Shown here one piece after another: positions 57,268-64,000 of a stretch of DNA of 64,000 bases. A program made the position numbers and the translations under genes. Within the stretch, counting starts at the first letter, position 1; every line of letters begins with the position of its first letter. The stretch covers positions 22,107 to 86,106 of the forward strand of contig CANROB010000002.1 in the NCBI GenBank assembly GCA_947632115.1, in the 5' to 3' direction. The stretch is from an uncultured Bacilli bacterium (GTDB lineage Bacteria > Bacillota_I > Bacilli_A > RF39 > UBA660). The notes under the pieces were generated by a model. It was not told the origin of the DNA. It was given only the letters and a program-made list of their open reading frames with translations, and did no database searches.

Positions 57268-58200
57268 ATGAATTATTTACTATATGGAACAGAAAATTTT
57301 TTGATTGAAAAAGAAATCGAAAAAATCTTAAAAAAAGAGGGAATAGAAGAGGTAGATTTATCCCGCTATGAATATGGGGTAGACTCTTTAAAAACCATTT
57401 TAGAAGATGCTACAACGATCCCTTTTTTTGCAGAAAAAAAAGGAATTATAGTAGAAAATGCTGTTTTCTTTAATCGTGGAAAAGGGACCGAGGAGGAAAC
57501 CCTTGAACTTCTTTCTTACTTAAAAAATCCAAATCCGGCAAGTATTTTACTTTTTATCAATCATAATGCTACCGTAGATACTACTAAAAAAATTACCAAA
57601 GAGATGAAAAATCATGGCGTTTTAAAAGAATTAACGGTTTTAAACCCTACGCAAAATGTAGAGGAAATGTTTACAGGTTATAAAATAGAGAAATCTGTTA
57701 TCCACCTTTTTCAAGAAAGAGTGGGGAGTGATTTAAATGAACTTTTAAAAGAGGCAGAAAAATTAAGACTCTATAAAGTAGAAGAAAAAGTAATTACTAA
57801 AGAAGATGTCTTAGAACTTACAACCGTAACGATTGATACCGATATTTTTAGATTTATGGATTACATTATCCAAAAAGAAAAAGAAAAAGCTCTTATCATG
57901 TATGAAGAAATGATAAAAGAAGGAGAAGAACCTATTAAAATGATTGCCCTACTAGCCAGTAAGTTTCGTCTTATGTATCAGGCAAGTGAACTTACACGCC
58001 TAGGGTATTCTCAGGCAGATATCTCTTCTTTATTAGGCGTTCATATTTATCCGGTCAAATTAGCGATACAAGCGGGATTAAAATATCCTCGTGCACTGAT
58101 ACTTTCTTATATGAAGAAATTATCAGAGTTAGATATTCATATTAAAACAGGAAAAATAGAACCAGTATTAGGCTTAGAACTTCTTTTTTTAGAAGTATGA
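57268..58200 (+). CDS. holA: DNA polymerase III subunit delta
   Basis: The 310-residue clamp-loader delta subunit opens the beta clamp together with the tau/gamma and delta' subunits. It has the N-terminal YLLYGTENFLIEKEIEKIL opening typical of HolA, the TTIPFFAEKKGIIVEN segment (beta-clamp interaction side), a central LLLFINHNATVDTTKK-type strand, and a C-terminal helical collar domain (IDTDIFRFMDYIIQKEKEKALIMYEEMIKEGEEPIKMIALLASKFRLMYQA). The start ATG 57268 follows AGGTGG; the upstream extension to 57223 covers the promoter. Confidence 0.9.
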   Translation: MNYLLYGTENFLIEKEIEKILKKEGIEEVDLSRYEYGVDSLKTILEDATTIPFFAEKKGIIVENAVFFNRGKGTEEETLELLSYLKNPNPASILLFINHNATVDTTKKITKEMKNHGVLKELTVLNPTQNVEEMFTGYKIEKSVIHLFQERVGSDLNELLKEAEKLRLYKVEEKVITKEDVLELTTVTIDTDIFRFMDYIIQKEKEKALIMYEEMIKEGEEPIKMIALLASKFRLMYQASELTRLGYSQADISSLLGVHIYPVKLAIQAGLKYPRALILSYMKKLSELDIHIKTGKIEPVLGLELLFLEV

Positions 58201-58201
58201 G

Positions 58202-58230
58202 TTGCTATTTTATTGGAAAATAAGTATAAT
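58202..58230 (+). promoter_or_regulatory. Promoter of the HAD/HD gene pair
   Basis: TTGCTA, a 17-nt spacer and TATAAT (58225-58230); the ATG is at 58254 after GAGGTG. Confidence 0.65.
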
Positions 58231-58253
58231 AGTGATTATTCGAGGTGAAAAAC

Positions 58254-59027
58254 ATGATTTATATCAAAAAAAGAGCCCTCTTAGACCCGAAAGAATCTTT
58301 TGTTTTAATGGATTTTGATCGTACCCTTACTACTTATAACAGTACGGTTTCTTGGGGACTTTTAGAAGAAAGTCCTCTTATTCATTCGGGATATCGGCAA
58401 GAAAGTATTTCTCTTTATAACCATTTTCGCCCTATGGAAATTGATCAATCGATTCCTTTTTCAGAAAAGGAAAAATTGATGGAAAAGTGGTGGACAGATA
58501 CTGCTAGTTTAATTTCTAAATATCATGTTTATGAATCAACGATTCAAAAAATTCTTCTTTCTTCTAATGGATTAGCTTTAAGAAAAGATGCTTTATCTTT
58601 TTTAAATAATATGCATTTACTAGGAGTTCCTGTTGTTATTGTTAGTGCTGGACTAGGGGATTTTATTAGTCAATATTTAAAACAAAAAAATAGTCTCTAT
58701 GATAATATTACGATTCATGCTAATTTCTTTTTATATGAAAAAGGAAGAATTATTGGCCTAAAGAAGCCTTTAATTCATTCTCTTAATAAAAATCATCTTA
58801 CCTATCCAGAAATAGAGGGAAAAAAGACAGGCCTTCTTTTTGGAGATCAAATTGAAGATATACAAATGGGTGAGAATCTAGATACGATTAATATCGGCTT
58901 TTGTGACTTAGATAAGTATTCTTTAAATGCTTTTACAAGACGTTTTGATGTTGTTTTAACGGGTCGTTCTTCTTTTGAGGATGTTGGCAAAATTTATATG
59001 AAGAGGTATCCACATGATGAGTACTAA
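58254..59027 (+). CDS. HAD-superfamily 5'-nucleotidase-like phosphatase (UMPH-1/cN-III type)
   Basis: The 257-residue HAD phosphatase carries motif I VLMDFDRTLTTYNS (two catalytic Asp), motif II PVVIVSAGLGDFI, the Lys of motif III around GLKKP, and motif IV LLFGDQIEDIQMG. The cap arrangement after motif I (GYRQESISLYNHFRPME) and the GDQxxD motif resemble cytosolic 5'-nucleotidase III (UMPH-1), which dephosphorylates pyrimidine monophosphates. The next gene overlaps by 14 nt and encodes an HD phosphohydrolase, so a joint nucleotide-salvage role is possible. ATG 58254 is chosen over GTG 58245. Confidence 0.8.
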   Translation: MIYIKKRALLDPKESFVLMDFDRTLTTYNSTVSWGLLEESPLIHSGYRQESISLYNHFRPMEIDQSIPFSEKEKLMEKWWTDTASLISKYHVYESTIQKILLSSNGLALRKDALSFLNNMHLLGVPVVIVSAGLGDFISQYLKQKNSLYDNITIHANFFLYEKGRIIGLKKPLIHSLNKNHLTYPEIEGKKTGLLFGDQIEDIQMGENLDTINIGFCDLDKYSLNAFTRRFDVVLTGRSSFEDVGKIYMKRYPHDEY

Positions 59028-60681
59028 TATAAATCAAGTTTACGGAAAAGAATTACTGAATTTTTATAAAAAACTTTTTGAAGGAACAGGGAGTAGTTAT
59101 GGATTTATCAGTCCTACTCATGTCTTTTGTCCAATTCCGGATAAGGAATTAGTGCTTCCTTATCCTTTTTTAAAGATTATAAATACGAAACCCATGCAAA
59201 AAGCAGGAGAGAAAATTCAAACCTCTCACTGTTATAAGATTCATCCGAGAATGGATATTTCGCGCTTAGATCATATGATTTTAGCAGAATCCTTGGGAGT
59301 TGATCTTCTTTCCATTTTAGAAAAGAAAGGATATCCAATTGATAACTATACCAAAATAGCTTTTTTAGTATTCCTTCTTACTCATGATATCGGTCATGGA
59401 CCCTTTTCTCATCCTTTTGAACAAATGGTAGAGGGATATAAGGGAATGCATGAAGATATTGGGAAAAGGGCTCTTTTAGAAGAGGAAGAACTACATAATG
59501 TTTTAGAAGAAATTTATCCAGGACTTACTGAACGTGTCATCCATTTTAAGGAACATGATACGTATGGACTCTCCTCTCTTTTAGAAGGCGTGTTTGATTT
59601 AGACCGGGCCTCTTTTTTAATCGCAGATACCTATCTTATGGATGGAGATACAAAATATGAGAGTTATTTAAGCATTACGAATTGTGTCTATCAAATCATG
59701 AATCGTATTATTTTAAAAGAGGGAAAAGTATATTTTGAGAAAAGCGCTTTTCCTTATATAGATACGTTTTTACGTATTCGTAAAGAGAATTACGAAGGAG
59801 AATATAAGTATGCTACAAGTGTTTTAGATGATTTACTTCTAAAGCGAATAGGGGATAGAACTATCGAGTTAGCTTGTACTTCTAAAGTATTTTCTTATTT
59901 ACCACCAACTATCCAAACAGAAATTTCTCGCTTTGCCTCTTTTATTGCTCATATGAAAGAACAGAAAAAAGATATTTCCATTTCGGAATATTATTCCTTT
60001 GGAGATCCCTTTTTTGAAAGGATATTCCGCTTTCTTCTATTAGTGGAAGATAGTAGACTACGGGAAGATGCTCTTTTAATGATATCTCCTATTTCTATCT
60101 ATGACGCTTATTACGATATTCGTAAAAATGAAAAAGAGACGGGCGAAGAAGACTTTTATGTTGTCAACCAGTTTACCATTTATAAATCAAAGCCAGATGA
60201 AAACATTACGTTTTTAGAGGGTAGTCAAAAAATAGATTATCAGGATTGTGAAGGAAAATTTACTAGGGATAGTGTATTTCAAGAAACCCTTTCTTATTTT
60301 CCTAAAAAACCTCATTCCTTAACGTGTGAGAAAGAGTTAAGAGAGACTCTTATTCAAAAATTAAATCAGGCTTTAGTAGAAAAAGAAAGCGAGTTAAAAG
60401 GTCTTACTTGTATCTCACTAGCGGAGAAAGTGATTCTAAGTGAAGTGAAAAGATATTGTTATTGTGTGAAGAAAAATATCTCCTTAGAAGAATATACTAC
60501 CTTATATGGTTTATCTTCTAATAGAATTTTTGCTTATCTTGCTATGATGAATTTAGAAGAAGCTTCTAGGATTGCCCGAATGCTTTTATCTCGTTCTTTA
60601 GGATACTTCTATACGGAAGAAGAAGCGAGAAGAGAAATCTCTCAAGAAAATAAAATCTATTCCAAAAAAGATGTCATTTAG
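59014..60681 (+). CDS. HD-domain phosphohydrolase (SAMHD1/YwfO-like)
   Basis: The 555-residue protein has an HD domain near the N-terminus: RLDHMILAESLGVDLLSIL supplies the first His, FLLTHDIGHGPFSHPFEQM the HD pair, and HEDIGKR a further His. This is the arrangement of dNTP triphosphohydrolase-like proteins of the SAMHD1/YwfO group. VFDLDRASFLIADTYLM is also typical. The C-terminal half is unknown. It may hydrolyse (d)NTPs. It ends in a bidirectional terminator, convergent with rarA and overlapping it by 8 nt. The start has AGAGG 8 nt upstream. Confidence 0.82.
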   Translation: MMSTNINQVYGKELLNFYKKLFEGTGSSYGFISPTHVFCPIPDKELVLPYPFLKIINTKPMQKAGEKIQTSHCYKIHPRMDISRLDHMILAESLGVDLLSILEKKGYPIDNYTKIAFLVFLLTHDIGHGPFSHPFEQMVEGYKGMHEDIGKRALLEEEELHNVLEEIYPGLTERVIHFKEHDTYGLSSLLEGVFDLDRASFLIADTYLMDGDTKYESYLSITNCVYQIMNRIILKEGKVYFEKSAFPYIDTFLRIRKENYEGEYKYATSVLDDLLLKRIGDRTIELACTSKVFSYLPPTIQTEISRFASFIAHMKEQKKDISISEYYSFGDPFFERIFRFLLLVEDSRLREDALLMISPISIYDAYYDIRKNEKETGEEDFYVVNQFTIYKSKPDENITFLEGSQKIDYQDCEGKFTRDSVFQETLSYFPKKPHSLTCEKELRETLIQKLNQALVEKESELKGLTCISLAEKVILSEVKRYCYCVKKNISLEEYTTLYGLSSNRIFAYLAMMNLEEASRIARMLLSRSLGYFYTEEEARREISQENKIYSKKDVI

Positions 60682-60690
60682 ACATCTTTT
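60666..60690. terminator. Bidirectional terminator between the HD gene and rarA
   Basis: AAAAGATGTC (60666-60675) and GACATCTTTT (60681-60690) with a 5-nt loop. It contains the stop codons of both convergent genes. Confidence 0.9.
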
Positions 60691-61891
60691 CTATTGCTTC
60701 ATACACTTTTTTTAAATCTCTTTCATATTTGCTTGTTTCTTTTGGCTGATAATATTTTCGATTAATTAAAGTATCTGGTAGGTATTGTTGTTTTACAAAA
60801 GCATGAGGATAGTCATGAGGATATTTATACCCAATTGCTGGCGTTTTAATGTGATTAGGAATACTTCCACTTTTTCCGGCTTCAATATCCTCTAATGCCT
60901 TATCTAATGCCACATGCGCACTATTGGATTTAGGAGATAGTGCGAGATCCACAACCATGACGGAAAGAGGAATTCTAGCCTCAGGAAGTCCTAATCTTTC
61001 ACAAGCATTAATACAGGCATCTACTCTAGGCCCCATATTGGGATTAGCAAGACCAATATCTTCATAGGCAATCACGGTCATTCGCCGGTAGATACTATCT
61101 AAATCTTCTGCTTCTATTAAGCGGGCTAAATAATATAAGGAGGCATTGACATCGGACCCACGAATACTTTTTTGAAAAGCAGAGATGACATCATAGTGTC
61201 CATCAGAATCTTTATCATGAAAAAATACAGGCTTACTATTAATCGTGGTAAGAAGTTCTTCTGTAACATTGCCATCTTTACTAGAATAATAAGCCATTTC
61301 TAGCAAATTGTAAGCATTTCGCATATCGCCACTACTTAAAATAGCTATTTTTTGAAGTGCTTTTTCTTCTATCTTGATATCCTTTAAATAAGAAGACTTC
61401 GTTGCTCTTTTTAGTCCTGTTACAATATCTTCTTCTGTCAATTCTTTTAATTCAAAGATTTGCGTTCTACTACGAATAGCAGGATTAATCTTGTGATAAG
61501 GATTGGAGGTTGTCATTCCAATTAAGGTAATTAGGCCATTTTCTAAGTAGGGAAGAAGGAGGTCTTGTTTATCTTTATTCAAGCGATGAATCTCATCCAT
61601 TAAAACAACCATTCCATGATACATTTTGGCTTCTTCAATGACGACATCAAAATCTTTTTTATTATTGATTGTCGCATTTAATAGTCGGTAAGGAACACCT
61701 AATTCCTCTACAATAGCCATCGCTAAAGTTGTTTTTCCAATACCAGGTTTCCCATAAAAGATCATCGAAAAAAGTCTCTTATGAGAAACTAGATTATAGA
61801 TAATTTTATCCTTTCCAACGAGATGTTGTTGACCAATTACTTCTTTGATGGTCTTTGGTCGCATTAAAACCGCTAAAGGTTCCTGATTCAT
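60674..61891 (-). CDS. rarA: Replication-associated recombination protein A (MgsA/RarA)
   Basis: The 405-residue AAA+ ATPase acts at stalled replication forks. Walker A FYGKPGIGKTTLAMAI, Walker B VVLMDEIHRLNKDKQDLLLPYLE, sensor 1 IGMTTSNPYHKINPAIRSR with the arginine finger region, and the RarA-specific C-terminal domain (SIRGSDVNASLYYLARLIEAEDLDSIYRRMTVIAYEDIGLANPN) are all present. The start ATG 61891 follows GGTGATACT, with a TATGAT box at 61912-61917 on the minus strand. It is convergent with the HD gene and divergent from xerD. Confidence 0.95.
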   Translation of the reverse strand: MNQEPLAVLMRPKTIKEVIGQQHLVGKDKIIYNLVSHKRLFSMIFYGKPGIGKTTLAMAIVEELGVPYRLLNATINNKKDFDVVIEEAKMYHGMVVLMDEIHRLNKDKQDLLLPYLENGLITLIGMTTSNPYHKINPAIRSRTQIFELKELTEEDIVTGLKRATKSSYLKDIKIEEKALQKIAILSSGDMRNAYNLLEMAYYSSKDGNVTEELLTTINSKPVFFHDKDSDGHYDVISAFQKSIRGSDVNASLYYLARLIEAEDLDSIYRRMTVIAYEDIGLANPNMGPRVDACINACERLGLPEARIPLSVMVVDLALSPKSNSAHVALDKALEDIEAGKSGSIPNHIKTPAIGYKYPHDYPHAFVKQQYLPDTLINRKYYQPKETSKYERDLKKVYEAIEKMSK

Positions 61892-61962
61892 AGTATCACC
61901 ACAAACATTTTATCATAAATTGACATATCAAACAATTGTTCTTTTCTCTTTTTAAAAAACTG

Positions 61963-61971
61963 TGATATAAT
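61963..61971 (+). promoter_or_regulatory. Extended -10 promoter of xerD
   Basis: TGA-TATAAT (TATAAT at 61966-61971), 21 nt before the ATG at 61993. Confidence 0.65.
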
Positions 61972-61992
61972 GAAATAGAGGATAAAAAGTAT

Positions 61993-62868
61993 ATGGATGA
62001 AGAGATTAGAAATTTTAAAACGTATCTTTTAGTTGAAAAAAAATATAGCAGCAATACCATTGAAGCCTATACTCGGGATTTAAAAAAGTTTTATGCATTC
62101 ACGAAATTAGAAGCTAGTCAGATAACGGAAAAAGATATCCATGATTATTTAAAATATCTAAAGCAAGAGGGGATTCAAGAAAGAAGTGTTTCGCGGGTAA
62201 TTTCTTGTCTAAAATCTTTTTATAAGTTTCTTCTCATCGATAAAGTAGTAACGAGAAATCCCATGGAAAATATCGAGATTCCCAAATTGAAAAAGAGTCT
62301 ACCACACGCTTTATCGGAAGAAGAAGTAAATGCTCTTTTAGAAGTACCTCTTGTGGATCACTTCAGTTATCGAAATAAGGCGATGCTGGAACTTCTTTAT
62401 GCATCGGGATTACGGGTAAGTGAGTTAGTCTCTCTTACATTACAAGATATTGATTTAGAAAATGCTAGTTTAAGAGTTATGGGAAAAGGAAGTAAAGAAA
62501 GAATTGTTCCTATGGGAGAATATGCTTGCTATTTTGTTAGACTTTATTTAGAGGAACACCGCATTTTCTTGATAAAAAAAGAATACAACGACTATCTTTT
62601 TCTCAATAATCATGGGAAGAAGTTAACGCGTCAAGGATTTTTTAAAATCATCAAAGAAAGAGCAAGAGAAGCAGGAATCAAAAAAGAATTATCTCCTCAT
62701 ACCTTAAGGCATTCTTTTGCTACTCATCTTTTAAATCATGGGGCAGATTTAAGAAGCATTCAGGAATTATTAGGACATAGTGATATTTCGACCACGCAAA
62801 TTTATACGCATGTTTCCAATGAACATTTAAAAGAAAATTATAAAAAATTTCACCCACATGGGGAATAG
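61993..62868 (+). CDS. xerD: Tyrosine recombinase XerD
   Basis: The 291-residue tyrosine recombinase resolves chromosome dimers at dif with its XerC/XerD partner. The N-terminal core-binding domain (FKTYLLVEKKYSSNTIEAYTRDL) is followed by the catalytic domain: ASGLRVSEL carries the first Arg (about 141), the Lys is in GKGSKERIVPMG, HTLRHSFATH the HxxR (about 236-239), LLGHSDISTTQIYTHV the second His and catalytic Tyr (about 271). XerD rather than XerC is favoured by general appearance only. It is co-transcribed with the phosphohexomutase (10-nt gap). GAGGATAAAAAGTAT precedes the ATG. Confidence 0.9.
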   Translation: MDEEIRNFKTYLLVEKKYSSNTIEAYTRDLKKFYAFTKLEASQITEKDIHDYLKYLKQEGIQERSVSRVISCLKSFYKFLLIDKVVTRNPMENIEIPKLKKSLPHALSEEEVNALLEVPLVDHFSYRNKAMLELLYASGLRVSELVSLTLQDIDLENASLRVMGKGSKERIVPMGEYACYFVRLYLEEHRIFLIKKEYNDYLFLNNHGKKLTRQGFFKIIKERAREAGIKKELSPHTLRHSFATHLLNHGADLRSIQELLGHSDISTTQIYTHVSNEHLKENYKKFHPHGE

Positions 62869-62878
62869 GAGGAAAAAT

Positions 62879-64000
62879 ATGAAATTGACAAAAATTACGG
62901 AAACCATTTTTAGAGAATATGATATTAGGGGAATTTGGGAAGAGGAAATTACGGAAGATGTTGCCTATACCATTGGTAGAAGTTTTGCTTCTTATATCGC
63001 TCAAATGGGCAAAAAAAACGTGATAGTAGGACACGATAATAGAATTTCTTCTCCCATGATTCATAAGGCTTTACTAGAAGGATTAAAAGAAAGTGGAGCT
63101 TCTATTATAGATTTAGGGTTAGTGACAACTCCAATGTATTATTACGCGAAAAAGAAATACCAAATAGAAACAGGGATTATGATTACAGCTAGTCATAATC
63201 CAAAAGAGTATAACGGTTTTAAAATCTCGTTTTCTCTTGAGGGAAATGCTTGTGGGTCAATTATTACCGATTTTAGGGATTATACCAATCAACTAACTTT
63301 TATTGAAAAAGAAGGAATGGTTCGTACTTTAGATATTGAAAAAGAATATTTAGATGAAGTAAAAAGAAGTGTTTCTTTAGGAAGTAGAAAAGTAAAAGTA
63401 GTTTTTGACTGTGGTAACGGAACAGGTTCTATTATCGTCAAAAAGATTTTGGATATGTTTGATGTTGAATATGATTTACTCTATTGTGATTCTAACCCTG
63501 AATTTCCAAATCATCACCCTGATCCCTGTGTAAGAGAGAATTTAAAAGATTTATCTCGCCGTGTTAAAGAATTAGGGTATGACCTAGGTATTGGAATCGA
63601 TGGAGATGCCGATAGAGTAGGATTAGTTGATCAAAATGGAGAGATTATTGGTAGTGACCTTATTATGCTTATCGTCTATCGTAGTATGGCTTCTACAATG
63701 AAAAATAAAAAGGCTGTTTATGATGTAAAGTGTTCTAAAACATTAATTGATGGATTACATGATTTAGGACTTCAATGTGAAATGGCTAGAACCGGAAACT
63801 CTTATATGAATTTAAAAATTAATCAAGAAGATTATGATTTCGGTGGAGAATATTCTGGACATCTTTGGTTCCGTGATAAATGGCCAGGATTTGATGATGG
63901 AATTTATGCCGGTATGCGATTAGTGGAAATCCTTTCTAAAACAGACAAAAAGATAAGTGAGTTACTAGCCAATACAAACCATTATTATTCTACGGAAGAA
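62879..64000 (+). CDS. Phosphomannomutase/phosphoglucomutase, 3'-truncated by the window
   Basis: The open frame runs from ATG 62879 (AGGAGGAAAAAT upstream) to the window end without a stop, giving 374 residues; the family length is about 450-500. It has the phosphohexomutase hallmarks: MITASHNPKEYNGFK with the phosphorylated Ser, the metal-binding DGDADRVGLVD, and the sugar-specificity loop GGEYSGHLWFRD. The active-site set looks intact. The GEYSGH form occurs in bifunctional PMM/PGM enzymes (AlgC-type), which supply mannose-1-P or glucose-1-P for glycans. It may feed nucleotide-sugar supply for the surface polymer at the other end of the window, which is only speculation. Confidence 0.9.
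   Translation, partial: MKLTKITETIFREYDIRGIWEEEITEDVAYTIGRSFASYIAQMGKKNVIVGHDNRISSPMIHKALLEGLKESGASIIDLGLVTTPMYYYAKKKYQIETGIMITASHNPKEYNGFKISFSLEGNACGSIITDFRDYTNQLTFIEKEGMVRTLDIEKEYLDEVKRSVSLGSRKVKVVFDCGNGTGSIIVKKILDMFDVEYDLLYCDSNPEFPNHHPDPCVRENLKDLSRRVKELGYDLGIGIDGDADRVGLVDQNGEIIGSDLIMLIVYRSMASTMKNKKAVYDVKCSKTLIDGLHDLGLQCEMARTGNSYMNLKINQEDYDFGGEYSGHLWFRDKWPGFDDGIYAGMRLVEILSKTDKKISELLANTNHYYSTEE

Overview
The window is AT-rich DNA of low-GC Bacillota character. Nearly every gene is on the + strand; only four lie on the minus strand (54-998, 24304-25050, 25074-26378, 60674-61891). TGA is used as a stop and Trp is encoded by TGG, so the code is standard and not the Mycoplasma code. A forespore-type sigma factor (SigG), a SpoVB-like flippase, the ComN-SecDF arrangement, a tRNA-Asp-type T-box and teichoic-acid-like genes suggest an uncultured, possibly spore-forming, gut-type Bacillota (Erysipelotrichia/RF39-like Bacilli). 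The taxonomic placement is inference. No mobile element, CRISPR array, rRNA or tRNA was seen.

Region 1 (1.1-23.3 kb) is a cell-surface polymer locus. It holds a TagO-like initiating transferase, a GtrA-family protein, a split OatA-like pair (SGNH hydrolase plus acyltransferase-3), a TarS-like glycosyltransferase whose 3' end carries a 32-bp AT dinucleotide tract, three TagB/TagF/TarL-type polyol-phosphate transferases and a second acyltransferase. Next comes a three-gene cassette of IspD/TarI-family cytidylyltransferase, GatZ-like protein and GatD-like dehydrogenase, which reads as a route from fructose-6-P through tagatose-6-P and galactitol-1-P to CDP-galactitol. A ~600-nt highly structured noncoding RNA with its own strong promoter and terminator follows. 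Then come two paralogous GT-C membrane glycosyltransferases, a GtrB/CsbB-like polyprenyl-phosphate sugar loader, a small membrane protein and the TagGH-type ABC exporter. Together these suggest a teichoic-acid-like polymer with an unusual polyol backbone and potentially phase-variable decoration.

Region 2 (23.4-38.2 kb) is housekeeping: folD, a LysM-like protein, a SpoVB-like flippase, comN, secDF fusion, rel, dtd, an AI-2E family permease, two unknown proteins, a 26-codon small ORF, hisS, then a T-box leader and aspS.

Region 3 (38.2-46.5 kb) holds a large N-terminally anchored repeat protein with paired cysteines in four repeats, a three-gene zinc-ribbon/SPFH operon, and a 6S RNA candidate just upstream of a DnaQ-type exonuclease.

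Region 4 (46.5-64 kb) carries a WYL regulator, a SIS/PfkB pair, sigG, a pseudouridine synthase, a lipoprotein, a PRC-barrel protein, a GT4 glycosyltransferase, a divergent ApbE, a compact SMC, holA, a HAD nucleotidase-like protein, an HD phosphohydrolase, rarA, xerD and a 3'-truncated phosphohexomutase.

A recurring architecture is a terminator hairpin overlapping a stop codon, followed closely by a TATAAT (often TGNTATAAT) box only 15-18 nt from the next start codon, which leaves 5' leaders of about ten nucleotides.
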